Virus record (IMG/VR): IMGVR_UViG_3300034156_000001
Span: 1 to 41,798 of that record
Length of the DNA stretch: 41,798 nt
Direction: 5' to 3' (one strand)
Source: a virus
Shown: in pieces, positions 17,120-24,362 of the stretch
How the letters are laid out: every line of letters starts with the position of its first letter
Numbering within the stretch: position 1 is the stretch's first letter
Translations under genes and position numbers: made by a program
The notes under the pieces: generated by a model
Told to the model about the DNA's origin: nothing
Database searches by the model: none
What the model saw: only the letters and a program-made list of their open reading frames with translations

Positions 17120-17386
17120 TTACGCCGTCACAGTCAGGTTGCAGACATCCGTGAAGGAGCCGTCAACCGTGGTAACCGTAATGGTGCAGGTGCCAGCAGC
17201 AACAGGTGTCACTACGCCGGAAGCGCTCACAGTCGCAATGAGAGGATTGCTGGTTGCCCAGGTCACCGACTTATTCGTCGCGGAGGTGGGAGCAACAGTC
17301 GCCACCAAGTTACGGGTCGCACCCATAGCCACCGAAGAAGTCTTCGGAGCCACAGACACGCCCGTCACTGGGACGATGCTCAAGCC
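17120..17386 (-). CDS. 10B: Frameshift extension of minor capsid protein 10B, Big_2 Ig-like domain
   Basis: An ORF in the -1 frame that overlaps the end of 10A and adds about 88 residues. VTGVSVAPKTSSVAMGATRN, then TNKSVTWATSNPLIATVSAS and TCTITVTTVDGS, is a textbook bacterial Ig-like group 2 fold. Without a shift only a TTG start lacking a ribosome site exists. Slippage at ACA AAG G, re-reading AAA, would give about 428 residues. It ends just before Tphi, as T7 10B does. In virions such domains decorate the capsid surface and may bind carbohydrate. Confidence 0.8.
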   Translation of the reverse strand, partial: GLSIVPVTGVSVAPKTSSVAMGATRNLVATVAPTSATNKSVTWATSNPLIATVSASGVVTPVAAGTCTITVTTVDGSFTDVCNLTVTA

Positions 17387-18405
17387 TTTGTGAACACCAG
17401 TGCGCCAGCAGCTTCTGGACGCAGACCGCCGTGACCCATGGCGTATTTGCCGATGATCTGGTCACCTTGGTAGTTTGCACGACGAGCACGTTCCAAAGCC
17501 ATGTCTTTCAGCTTCACGGTGCCCACAGCCGAACGGTGGTTGAACAGGCCGATCAGGTTGTCCACGGCAACACGAACGTCACCAGCCGATACGGCAGGGA
17601 ATGCGTGCTTACGGTTCACACCGGCCAGGGTATCACCAGAACCACCAACGGTCAGGTGTGGTACTTCGATGATGGTGAAGCCCATCACGTTGCGGATGTT
17701 GCCGGTTTCAGGCTCGATCAGTGCAGCGTAGTTAGCAGCGTTAGGCATCAAAGCAGCCAGGATGGCCGAGTAGTCTTCTGGGCTGGTGTAGAAGAAGCGG
17801 TCAGCAGCAGGGACGTAGTTCTTGGTCAGCTTGGCACGGGCCAGGGTCAGACCTTTCAGGATCGCTTTACCACGAGCTTCAGGGTCAACCAGATCAGCAG
17901 CCAGACCGATGTTCAGGACCGATGCAGCGCCCAGACCAGCGATGTTCTCGTCGGATGCAGCAGGCAGGTTGCACAGCTTCGCCATCTCGGCCAGTACAGC
18001 ACCGTCAGCGGAGATAGCCAGGGCTTCACCCAACTGGGCCGAGTATTCGCTCGACACGTCATAGTGGTTCATGGCGTCTTCGATGTCGAAGATCATTACG
18101 GCAGCAACGAGCAGACCGTCGATGGTGATGACCTTCTCGGTGGACTTGATGTCACCTTGCTTGTCGTCGATGTCTTCGCCTGGAGCCAGATAGAAGCCAG
18201 CGGTACGGCCCATTACTGGGAACTGAGCGGACTTACCGGACTGGATGGTGCGGACCATGTGTTTGTCCATGGTGACGGCACGGCGCTTGAACGCGGTCAG
18301 AACTTCACCGCCGAAGACTTTCAGGAACAGGGCCAGTTTATCCGAAGCCGATTGACCTTTACCTTGGTTGGCGCCTTGTTGAGTACCGTTCGCAATTGTA
18401 GCCAT
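17380..18405 (-). CDS. 10A: Major capsid protein 10A
   Basis: 341 residues (T7 10A: 345), HK97 fold. It contains SDKLALFLKVFGGEVLTAFK, HMVRTIQSGKSAQFPV, TEKVITIDGLL and NHYDVSSEYSAQLGE near the start, and MGHGGLRPEAAGALVF at the C-terminus, all shared with T7. AAGGAG precedes the ATG. A minor longer product through -1 frameshift is likely (see the overlapping entry). The promoter at 18464-18488 lies upstream of gene 9's stop; it is the strongest-looking late promoter. Confidence 0.98.
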   Translation of the reverse strand: MATIANGTQQGANQGKGQSASDKLALFLKVFGGEVLTAFKRRAVTMDKHMVRTIQSGKSAQFPVMGRTAGFYLAPGEDIDDKQGDIKSTEKVITIDGLLVAAVMIFDIEDAMNHYDVSSEYSAQLGEALAISADGAVLAEMAKLCNLPAASDENIAGLGAASVLNIGLAADLVDPEARGKAILKGLTLARAKLTKNYVPAADRFFYTSPEDYSAILAALMPNAANYAALIEPETGNIRNVMGFTIIEVPHLTVGGSGDTLAGVNRKHAFPAVSAGDVRVAVDNLIGLFNHRSAVGTVKLKDMALERARRANYQGDQIIGKYAMGHGGLRPEAAGALVFTKA

Positions 18406-18463
18406 GTGGTGGATCTCCTTATGTCAATCAGAAAGGGTTCAAGAAGAGAACCAAATGGTCTCT

Positions 18464-18488
18464 CCCTGTTATTGTGAGGGTTTTTAAA
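18464..18488 (-). promoter_or_regulatory. Phage promoter before the capsid gene (phi10)
   Basis: Minus strand TTTAAAAACCCTCACAATAA, then CAGGGA. Same full consensus as the phiOR copy and AAT subclass. Located between scaffold and capsid genes, as T7 phi10. Confidence 0.92.
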
Positions 18489-19451
18489 TCACATCGCGTG
18501 AACTTTGGCCTGCACTTGAGCACGATAGGCCGGGTCGGTTGCATAGCGGCGATCAGACATTGCCTTGACCATCTCAGCGCTCGACTTGAAGGCTTCGACT
18601 TGAGGTGCAGCTTCAGCTCGTGCAGCAATTGCCGGTGCCGAACGGGAGACATTACGGGCCGGAGGGGCACCGAACTTTGCCTTGTGGCTGGACTTGGCGA
18701 GGTTGATCGTGGCCTTGATGGCCTTCAGGTCCTGGCGCTGGATGGCGTCTTCGAGAACCTCAACGGTTTCCGGGGAGTTGGTCTGAAGGTGGCCGATCAG
18801 TTTGTCGAAGGTAGCCTTGCCACCTGCATACTCGATCACCGAGTTGACGTAAGCGGTCGCAATGGACTCTTGACCCTGCAAGAACGACTTAACGAACGCA
18901 GGCTTAAAGCCAGCCGCTTCGAGGGCCTTCAGGGATTCGTCAGACAGCTTGGAGTCACGTTCGTACTCAGCTTCCATCTTGGCAGCAGCATCAGCGGACA
19001 GGCCGTTCTCGATAGCCTGGGCCTTCATCGAAGCGAGACCATCGGTGTACTCGGCGATCTGCGAAGAGGCTTGCACCAGTTCGTCAGGAGCTTCGCCCAG
19101 TTGTTCGCCGAAACCTTCTTCACCTTGGTCATCTCCCTGGGTGTCAGCGTCAGCTTCAACCTGTGGCTCAATCTGGTTCGGACCATCGGGAATCTGGATC
19201 TCGATACGGCCCTCAGTGTCCAGATCGTCAGCTACGCGATCAGTTACGACCACGCCACTTTCGTTGGAACGATCCAGGGTGATCGCATCGTCACCATCAC
19301 GGACCGCTACGTCTTGGTCCAGCATGTTCTGACGGTGGTCCTCGATGTTGTCGCTGGTCAGCACGGCGTTATGGACCCCGAAGGCAGCATAAGGGTTTTC
19401 GTTACGGAACACAGCGGCACCGAGGGCAAGCATTGCGAGTTTAGCGAACAT
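18489..19451 (-). CDS. 9: Scaffolding (capsid assembly) protein
   Basis: 320 residues (T7 gp9: 307). Very acidic N-terminal half (EADADTQGDDQGEEGF), helical middle and basic C-terminal end (AQVQAKVHAM), the usual charge layout of T7-group scaffolds. The C-terminus contacts the capsid, and the protein leaves the prohead before packaging. It sits between portal and capsid genes. Confidence 0.93.
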   Translation of the reverse strand: MFAKLAMLALGAAVFRNENPYAAFGVHNAVLTSDNIEDHRQNMLDQDVAVRDGDDAITLDRSNESGVVVTDRVADDLDTEGRIEIQIPDGPNQIEPQVEADADTQGDDQGEEGFGEQLGEAPDELVQASSQIAEYTDGLASMKAQAIENGLSADAAAKMEAEYERDSKLSDESLKALEAAGFKPAFVKSFLQGQESIATAYVNSVIEYAGGKATFDKLIGHLQTNSPETVEVLEDAIQRQDLKAIKATINLAKSSHKAKFGAPPARNVSRSAPAIAARAEAAPQVEAFKSSAEMVKAMSDRRYATDPAYRAQVQAKVHAM

Positions 19452-19491
19452 AAGGGTCTCCTTTAGAGAAAATAAAGTGGACCCGAAGGTC

Positions 19492-19513
19492 CGTGTTCTT
19501 GTGAGGGTTTTTA
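19492..19513 (-). promoter_or_regulatory. Phage promoter before the scaffold gene (phi9)
   Basis: Minus strand TAAAAACCCTCACAAGAACA; AAG subclass. It overlaps the last codons of the portal gene. Confidence 0.88.
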
Positions 19514-21112
19514 CTGGCCCATATCGACGCCAGCAGTATCAGCAGCAGCACCCATCATCTCTGGGCTCGACGTAGCCATTGCACCCATGCCAGCACCGGC
19601 AGTAGCAGCGAGGTTCTCACCACCCACTTGTGCCATTTGCTGCGCTTGACGTTCCGCCTTGTCAGCCTCGGTGAGGATGATGTTGGTGGTATCAATGCCA
19701 ATGGCCTGGGCCAATCGGATCTTGATCGTCTTCACGTTGAGGTCTGCATCCTGTTCAAGCGGTGCAACCAACTGCAAGGCCTGTAGGAACTGGGTCATCT
19801 TGTCGAGGTCCTGACCACGGCCCAGCGCTTCCGAACCGGTGCTAACGGTTGGCTCAACGGCCTCCTTAGGGAGGTCAGGGATTTGCTGTGTGGCTTGGAG
19901 TTGGTTCAGGAGGACCCGAACGATTGGGAGCTGTAGCTCTTGAGCAAGGATCGAGTAGACCCCGCCCAGTGTGTCCTCAAGCTCACGGGCAACGTATCGA
20001 ATCTCTTCGGCAGTCACACGCTCGCCGCCACGTTGCACCGCGCTGTTCAGCATGAAGACGTAAGAGAGGCGAGCCTCAATCTGGTCAGCTACTGCTTTTG
20101 CCACGGTGAAGTCAGCGGTCTTCTCAAGCTGAAGGAAGTGGATGTCGTCTTTCTTGCCTGGAACAAAGTCGCCAGTCTTCGCCTTGGTCAGTCGCCGGAC
20201 CTGGGTCATCCCGTTAGGGTTCACCAAGCCAACCACCTTAGAGGCGATCAGAGAGAACTTCACCATGGCCTCAGAAAGAGACTCAAGGGTGTTCAGGTCG
20301 CCAAGGTATTCCTCGACGTGGCTTCGGCCATAATGCTCACCGTCACGCTTCGTCCAGCGCACTGCGATCCACGGAAGGGTCCCCATAGGGTACGACCCGT
20401 CAGTGCCCTCGATCTCTTCACCATCGACTTCCTGATAGCTCAGGTACTCACCGGTTTCGTCGTCAAGGTATGCGTGGCTGTAGACCTCGATCTCTTCGTC
20501 AGCCTTACGGTCTCCGTCGAGCTTGGACCGCACGTCCTCAGGTAGGGCCGCAAAGGCCACCTTATCGAGCGTGATGACCTGCAAGACAGTACCGAAGGCA
20601 TCTCGTTGGACCACATGGTTGTGCAGCGTGTAGAGCTTCATGGGAGACCCAGCGGTGCCATCAGGTGGCGGCAGGTACAGCAGAGCGGCACCGGCAATTA
20701 CAAGCTGTCTAATCAGCTCATGCAGGGTCGTTCGGTAGCTGTTGGATTCCATGTAGGACATCATCACGCGCTCAACCATGGACAGGCCAGCCTCAATGGC
20801 AGCAAGGTCATCGGGATTGCCGATCAGTTGCTTGGCTTGCCACTCGGAGATGCGCAGCTTCATCCAGGGCTCTAAAGGGAAGAGCGCAAGGTGGACCTTA
20901 GCGGAGAGGTTGTTGACCCCTCGTGCCCCAACGGCCTGATAGGGCGTGTTGTAGCTGGTCGAGCTGTTGTCGGATTCAGCAGGGAACAGGGACCCGATTG
21001 TTACTTTGGCGCAGTTTTGCGCACGGGTCTCATAAGGTGCCCGGTCAGTCTTCAGGCGATCATAAGCAGCCTTTGCACCTTCCTCGGCGAGACCCTTTCG
21101 AGCTTCTGCCAT
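19511..21112 (-). CDS. 8: Portal protein (head-tail connector)
   Basis: 533 residues (T7 gp8: 536). GLAEEGAKAAYDRLKTDRAP, YETRAQNCAKVTIGSLFP, YGRSHVEEYLGDLNTLE and RVTAEEIRYVARELEDTLGG are near identical to T7. A dodecameric portal that nucleates the prohead, binds terminase during packaging and gp11 afterwards. AGGAGG lies just upstream of the ATG, 9 bases after gene 7.3. Confidence 0.98.
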   Translation of the reverse strand: MAEARKGLAEEGAKAAYDRLKTDRAPYETRAQNCAKVTIGSLFPAESDNSSTSYNTPYQAVGARGVNNLSAKVHLALFPLEPWMKLRISEWQAKQLIGNPDDLAAIEAGLSMVERVMMSYMESNSYRTTLHELIRQLVIAGAALLYLPPPDGTAGSPMKLYTLHNHVVQRDAFGTVLQVITLDKVAFAALPEDVRSKLDGDRKADEEIEVYSHAYLDDETGEYLSYQEVDGEEIEGTDGSYPMGTLPWIAVRWTKRDGEHYGRSHVEEYLGDLNTLESLSEAMVKFSLIASKVVGLVNPNGMTQVRRLTKAKTGDFVPGKKDDIHFLQLEKTADFTVAKAVADQIEARLSYVFMLNSAVQRGGERVTAEEIRYVARELEDTLGGVYSILAQELQLPIVRVLLNQLQATQQIPDLPKEAVEPTVSTGSEALGRGQDLDKMTQFLQALQLVAPLEQDADLNVKTIKIRLAQAIGIDTTNIILTEADKAERQAQQMAQVGGENLAATAGAGMGAMATSSPEMMGAAADTAGVDMGQ

Positions 21113-21121
21113 GGGACCTCC

Positions 21122-21394
21122 TTACAAGTTGATGCCAGTGCCCCCGGAACGGGAAACACTCAGACCCTGCTTACCGCCCCGCTTGGCAGCTTTACGAGCC
21201 GCTTCGGTCTCCTTGTCAGTGGTATCGGTAGCGTCCTCCTGCTTGACATCAGCCTGGGCCAGCATCTGCGTAGGTGGAGCTTCCACTGCTGGAGCCTTGG
21301 AGTCGTTGTTGCTACCACCACCGCCTGGGTTACCGGGCAGCTTGCTCGCTACCTTGGTGACAGACTTGACGATTTTCTTGATCTTCTTACCCAT
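21122..21394 (-). CDS. 7.3: gp7.3-like tail assembly protein
   Basis: 90 residues (T7 gp7.3: 99). Lysine-rich start MGKKIKKIVKSVTKVASK, low-complexity Ala/Gly/Pro/Asp middle and conserved end GGKQGLSVSRSGGTGINL (T7 GGKKSLSVARSSGGGINI). T7 gp7.3 is a small virion protein needed for tail function and ejected with DNA. Positioned directly before the portal gene. Confidence 0.93.
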   Translation of the reverse strand: MGKKIKKIVKSVTKVASKLPGNPGGGGSNNDSKAPAVEAPPTQMLAQADVKQEDATDTTDKETEAARKAAKRGGKQGLSVSRSGGTGINL

Positions 21395-21403
21395 GAGGGC
21401 CTC

Positions 21404-21814
21404 CTAAACTTTCACGTAGTTGATTTCATAGCGCCCAGTGTCGAGACGCTTCGTGTAGCCCATGACCTTAAAGCCGTTTCCTACGGCCATCTCACGAGCC
21501 TTCCTGTGCATCATAGCGGTGACCCCGCGATACCCCATAGACCAGAACCACTGTACGCCCATCAAGGGCCCCACATGGCTATCGTCGTCCTCAGTGAGAA
21601 CAGCGAATCCCAGCAGGAAACCCAGTGAGTCCCTTACGGTGATCTCAATCCATTCATCGAGGTTCTCTGTGGCCGCACAGATGCGGGCATGAGCTTCTCG
21701 GTGTGTGGACTGCATGGTCATCTCAGGGAATCGTGCAATGATCTCGTCGAGCTTCTCACGGAATACAGCACGGTCCCCTTTATGGCACAGGTCCACATAG
21801 AGGGTCGGCTTCAT
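21404..21814 (-). CDS. Putative GNAT-like protein at the gene 7 position
   Basis: 136 residues. MKPTLYVDLCHKGDRAVFRE, then GFLLGFAVLTEDDDSHVGPL, FWSMGYRGVTAMMHRKAREM and KVMGYTKRLDTGRYEINYVK fit the strand-helix order of a GNAT-type acyltransferase, though the acetyl-CoA loop is weak. It occupies the T7 gene 7 slot between 6.7 and 7.3. The start overlaps the stop of gene 6.7 (ATGA). A virion or host-range role is possible; a second GNAT-like protein, gp13, is encoded further on. Confidence 0.75.
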   Translation of the reverse strand: MKPTLYVDLCHKGDRAVFREKLDEIIARFPEMTMQSTHREAHARICAATENLDEWIEITVRDSLGFLLGFAVLTEDDDSHVGPLMGVQWFWSMGYRGVTAMMHRKAREMAVGNGFKVMGYTKRLDTGRYEINYVKV

Positions 21815-22077
21815 CGCTTAAGTGCTCGCTTGATAGCGGGAGACTTGGTGGTCGTCTTAGCGACCCCAGTGTCCGTTGCCGTGGCCTTCTGAGACCCATC
21901 GCCAGTTGGCTTGATGGTCAGCGACCCGATGCCTTTAGTTGAGGCCGGAGCATCAGCAGCATCCCCAGGGCCATCACCCACTTCGACCCCTTTAGGAGGC
22001 TCCAGCAGTTGTGGCTCAGGTGCTTTCAATTGCTCAGGCTGTGGCTTGGCGACTTTCATCTTGGAACCAAAGCACAT
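21811..22077 (-). CDS. 6.7: gp6.7-like virion protein
   Basis: 88 residues, the length of T7 gp6.7. Starts MCFGSKMKVAKPQPEQLKAP (T7 MCFSPKIKTPKMDTNQIRAV), then a low-complexity Pro/Gly/Asp/Thr body and the basic end IKRALKR. The ATG overlaps the TAA of gene 6.5 (TAATG). T7 gp6.7 is ejected into the cell with the internal proteins. Confidence 0.9.
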   Translation of the reverse strand: MCFGSKMKVAKPQPEQLKAPEPQLLEPPKGVEVGDGPGDAADAPASTKGIGSLTIKPTGDGSQKATATDTGVAKTTTKSPAIKRALKR

Positions 22078-22325
22078 TAGTCCACCTCCTGTTCGTACTT
22101 GTCTGGGTCCTGCATCAGCTCGACAATCTCGACTACTGCTGCACACCCTTGAAGGAATCCGAGGATCTTCCCTTCAGACCAGCCTGCACGTTGTAGGTCG
22201 TCGAGGACCCCGGTGCGTTCCAGATAGGAAGCATTCAGGCGGACTTTTAGGTAGTCAGCCGAAGCGGTTGGGATGTCAGGTACATCTTCGGGATTGTCAA
22301 TGTAATGTTGAATTTGTTTCAGCAT
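22077..22325 (-). CDS. 6.5: gp6.5-like protein
   Basis: 82 residues from the ATG at 22325, chosen because GGGAG lies 9 bases upstream and the product then matches T7 gp6.5 (84). [20 protein letters not shown] and [17 protein letters not shown] parallel T7 [48 protein letters not shown] is also shared. Function unknown in T7. First gene after a late promoter. Confidence 0.9.
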   Translation of the reverse strand: [82 protein letters not shown]

Positions 22326-22383
22326 AGAATGCACTCCCGTAAAGTGATCTTTAAGGTTTAAGGTTTCAACCCCATAGGGCACT

Positions 22384-22407
22384 CCGTGTTATTGTGAGGG
22401 GTTTTAA
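22384..22407 (-). promoter_or_regulatory. Phage promoter before gene 6.5
   Basis: Minus strand TTAAAACCCCTCACAATAAC; AAT subclass with one extra C before the core. It opens the late region, like T7 phi6.5. Confidence 0.85.
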
Positions 22408-22437
22408 TCCTCAGCACAGAATGCCCTAAAGTGGTGG

Positions 22438-22611
22438 TTACCAGATAGGTCCGGTGTGAGGGCACGGTCGCAGGTTCCTGGTAAGAGCCCGTGAGTAGTA
22501 CCCACCGATGTAGACTTGACTCCAAGTGGCCGACTGTTTGATCACCATGCAGCGGTGCCAGCGCTTACCAATCAAGGCAAACACCGGCGCATACCGCTCG
22601 TAGTGCCTCAC
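22438..22611 (-). CDS. Small hypothetical protein after the exonuclease
   Basis: 57 residues with a GTG start overlapping the exonuclease stop (GTGA). Begins VRHYERYAPVFALIGKRWHR and ends CPHTGPIW; basic and aromatic-rich. No obvious homologue, although T7 carries small gene 6.3 here. No separate ribosome site, so coupled translation is assumed. Moderate confidence that it is expressed. Confidence 0.5.
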   Translation of the reverse strand: MRHYERYAPVFALIGKRWHRCMVIKQSATWSQVYIGGYYSRALTRNLRPCPHTGPIW

Positions 22612-23540
22612 GGTGTCCACAAGATAGGCTTCGCTTCCTCGAAGTTCCAATCAGATGCCCGCAAGATGCGAGCAACACGGGCTTGGACCAACAGGTCCTC
22701 TTCACTCATGCCTTGTGACTCAGCCAGGGAGACCATGCAGTCCCACAAGCGGGTCCCTTCAGGAGCCTCGGTGACTCGCGTCCGGGTCTCAAACTCACCC
22801 TTACGCTTGCCACGAAGAAGCTCGTGCTTGTACTTCTCGTAGAACTTTGGTTCATCGAGCCATGCCATGAGGTCACCCTCAAAGGCCTCTCCCACGCCCG
22901 GTACGCCACCGTAGCCATCAGTCGTGTCACCCATAAGGGTTTGACGCATGTGCCACTTGTCGGCAGCAGCCAGATCGTTACGGACCAGTTGCATGTGGGT
23001 CAGCCAGAAGAAGTCTCCAGGGATCGTATTGAAGTCCTTGTCACAGCTCACGCCGATGACCCGATCACACCCTGCAAGCTCAGGCTTGGTCATCAGGATG
23101 CCGATCACATCGTCACCTTCAACACCGTGCCAGCGGAACGCTTGAGGATGGGCGCAATTAAGGCCAAGACCCTCGAAGTGCTCCATGGTGGACTCGCAGA
23201 ACGCTGGGTAACCAACGGGCTTGCGCTTGGCTACACGGTTGCCCTTGTAGGTGTCCAAGATGTCCAACCGGAAGTTGTCCTTGCCAGAGATGATGCACAG
23301 GTCCACGAACTCGTAGGAGCCCTCCTTGCGGAGCTTCGGGTACTTCGCTTCGAGTTGCTTGGCGAGTTCCTTCTTGATCCCCTTGATGGTCCCGTACATG
23401 ATCGAACGGGCCTGCTTGTGGTCACACTCCAGGGTCCATACGTCCTCGCCCCAGTCCATCTCTGTCTCCGATGCAGACATCGCACTGAAGATGAAATAGT
23501 CCATATCGAGGGCCAGACCGATTCGTAAAGGCTGACTCAT
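22608..23540 (-). CDS. 6: 5'-3' exonuclease (FEN-like)
   Basis: 310 residues (T7 gp6: 300). Metal-binding signatures of the FEN family: LALDMDYFIFSA near the N-terminus, HGVEGDDVIGIL, VSCDKDFNTIPGDF and the helix-hairpin-helix-like GDTTDGYGGVPGVGEA. It degrades host DNA, removes RNA primers and supports recombination between concatemers. Its ATG overlaps the upstream stop (ATGA) within a 22-base repeat also found one gene upstream. Confidence 0.96.
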   Translation of the reverse strand: MSQPLRIGLALDMDYFIFSAMSASETEMDWGEDVWTLECDHKQARSIMYGTIKGIKKELAKQLEAKYPKLRKEGSYEFVDLCIISGKDNFRLDILDTYKGNRVAKRKPVGYPAFCESTMEHFEGLGLNCAHPQAFRWHGVEGDDVIGILMTKPELAGCDRVIGVSCDKDFNTIPGDFFWLTHMQLVRNDLAAADKWHMRQTLMGDTTDGYGGVPGVGEAFEGDLMAWLDEPKFYEKYKHELLRGKRKGEFETRTRVTEAPEGTRLWDCMVSLAESQGMSEEDLLVQARVARILRASDWNFEEAKPILWTP

Positions 23541-23707
23541 TCCTGCACCTCCTTGAGTTTGGCCGCAATGTCACCCTTGAGGATGCACGCGGTGCAGATG
23601 TTGTGTTGGTTACAAGAACACGGGAGGGCCTCAATGGCGTCCAGAAGGATGCTCCAGCGCTTGGCCCAGGCGTTACTCGTGGATGGACTCATTCCTGCAC
23701 CTCCTTG
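23534..23707. repeat. 22-bp direct repeat around two gene junctions
   Basis: The stretch starting GACTCATTCCTGCACCTCCT occurs at 23534-23555 and 23686-23707, 152 bases apart. On the coding strand each copy contains AAGGAGG, GTGCAGGAATGA and the next start. Both upstream proteins therefore end KEVQE and the next begin MS. The unit between them is exactly one gene, as expected if a gene was gained by recombination or duplication at this junction. Confidence 0.9.
23537..23692 (-). CDS. Small Cys-rich protein between gp5.7 and exonuclease
   Basis: 51 residues, MSPSTSNAWAKRWSILLDAI then CSCNQHNICTACILKG and ending KEVQE. The CxC...CxxC layout suggests a zinc site. AAGGAGG precedes the start, and both ends overlap neighbours by ATGA. 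Bounded by the 22-base direct repeat, so it can be seen as an inserted cassette. No T7 counterpart recognised (T7 has gp5.9 here, without this cysteine pattern). Confidence 0.7.
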   Translation of the reverse strand: MSPSTSNAWAKRWSILLDAIEALPCSCNQHNICTACILKGDIAAKLKEVQE

Positions 23708-23811
23708 TCCAGCTTCAGCAGAAGAGCCTCGACCGCGTATTTGGTCAGACCGTTGGAAGTGGAAGCTACGAGGGCACCACGAAGAAACTCATAGGCTTCA
23801 GCCTTGGTCAA
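23689..23811 (-). CDS. Very small protein with TTG start
   Basis: 40 residues, MTKAEAYEFLRGALVASTSN to LLLKLDKEVQE, predicted helical. The TTG overlaps the gp5.7 stop (TTGA), with GGGGGT just upstream. The reading is continuous and ends inside the ribosome site repeat of the next gene, so coupling in a chain 5.5-5.7-this-next-6 is likely. Function unknown; it occupies the place of T7 gp5.9. Confidence 0.5.
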   Translation of the reverse strand: MTKAEAYEFLRGALVASTSNGLTKYAVEALLLKLDKEVQE

Positions 23812-24017
23812 AGGGCACCCCCGTATTCGTTGAGGAATTGTTGACCGGCAGTAGTCAGGGACCAATAGCCCATGTTCTTGCCGGAGGTCGAGATGCAGCT
23901 AATGTGCGAACGAGATGAGGCCTCATTGACCAGCCGGATGTGCCTACGCACGTAGTCCGACTGATAACTTTGAGCCTGCTTCTTGATCGCCCAGAGGACG
24001 TTCAGGTATTCGTTCAC
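23808..24017 (-). CDS. 5.7: gp5.7-like host transcription regulator
   Basis: 69 residues, equal to T7 gp5.7. MNEYLNVLWAIKKQAQSYQS, YVRRHIRLVNEASSRSHISC and TSGKNMGYW align with T7 MSDYLKVLQAIKSCPKTFQS, YVRNNASLVAEAASRGHISC and TSGRNGGAW. In T7 this winged-helix-like protein inhibits RpoS-containing host polymerase and helps lift host shut-down. The start overlaps the gp5.5 stop (ATGA). Confidence 0.93.
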   Translation of the reverse strand: MNEYLNVLWAIKKQAQSYQSDYVRRHIRLVNEASSRSHISCISTSGKNMGYWSLTTAGQQFLNEYGGAL

Positions 24018-24346
24018 TCGGCAACCACCTTGGGCGCCTTGCCCTTGTAGGTGATGGAGACCTGGGAGCCCTTGGCGCGGAAGTCCTCACCGGAGAAATC
24101 GCTCTTCAGGGTCTCCAGGAAGCCTTCACGGAAGCCAGTGCGCAGCACGATCTCAAGCACTTCCTCGTCGGTCTTGTCGCTGACCATCACGAGGTGCATC
24201 GCTTTCTCCTGACCCTTCAGTCGCTCCAGTTTCTCAGGAGTGATCGCACGGGCTTCCACACGTTCCTTCGTGAGTTGCTCAACGATCTTGGTGGATACGA
24301 TGATGGAAGTGGTCAGGACGATCTTGGTTTTCAGAGTGATAGACAT
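24014..24346 (-). CDS. 5.5: gp5.5-like protein (H-NS antagonist family)
   Basis: 110 residues from the ATG at 24346, with AAGGAG upstream (T7 gp5.5: 99). The best anchor is VLEIVLRTGFREGFLETLKS against T7 MTFVVRTSFREAIKDMHEEY, in the same genomic slot between DNA polymerase and gp5.7. T7 gp5.5 binds H-NS and relieves silencing of phage DNA; in Pseudomonas the target would be an MvaT-type protein, which is inference. Similarity outside the central segment is low. Confidence 0.8.
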   Translation of the reverse strand: MSITLKTKIVLTTSIIVSTKIVEQLTKERVEARAITPEKLERLKGQEKAMHLVMVSDKTDEEVLEIVLRTGFREGFLETLKSDFSGEDFRAKGSQVSITYKGKAPKVVAE

Positions 24347-24362
24347 AAAGGTCTCCTTGTGA

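Noticed and set aside
17431-18477. Plus-strand open frame of 348 codons opposite the capsid gene
   Set aside because: The capsid gene on the minus strand is certain; this frame is low-complexity and without a start signal.
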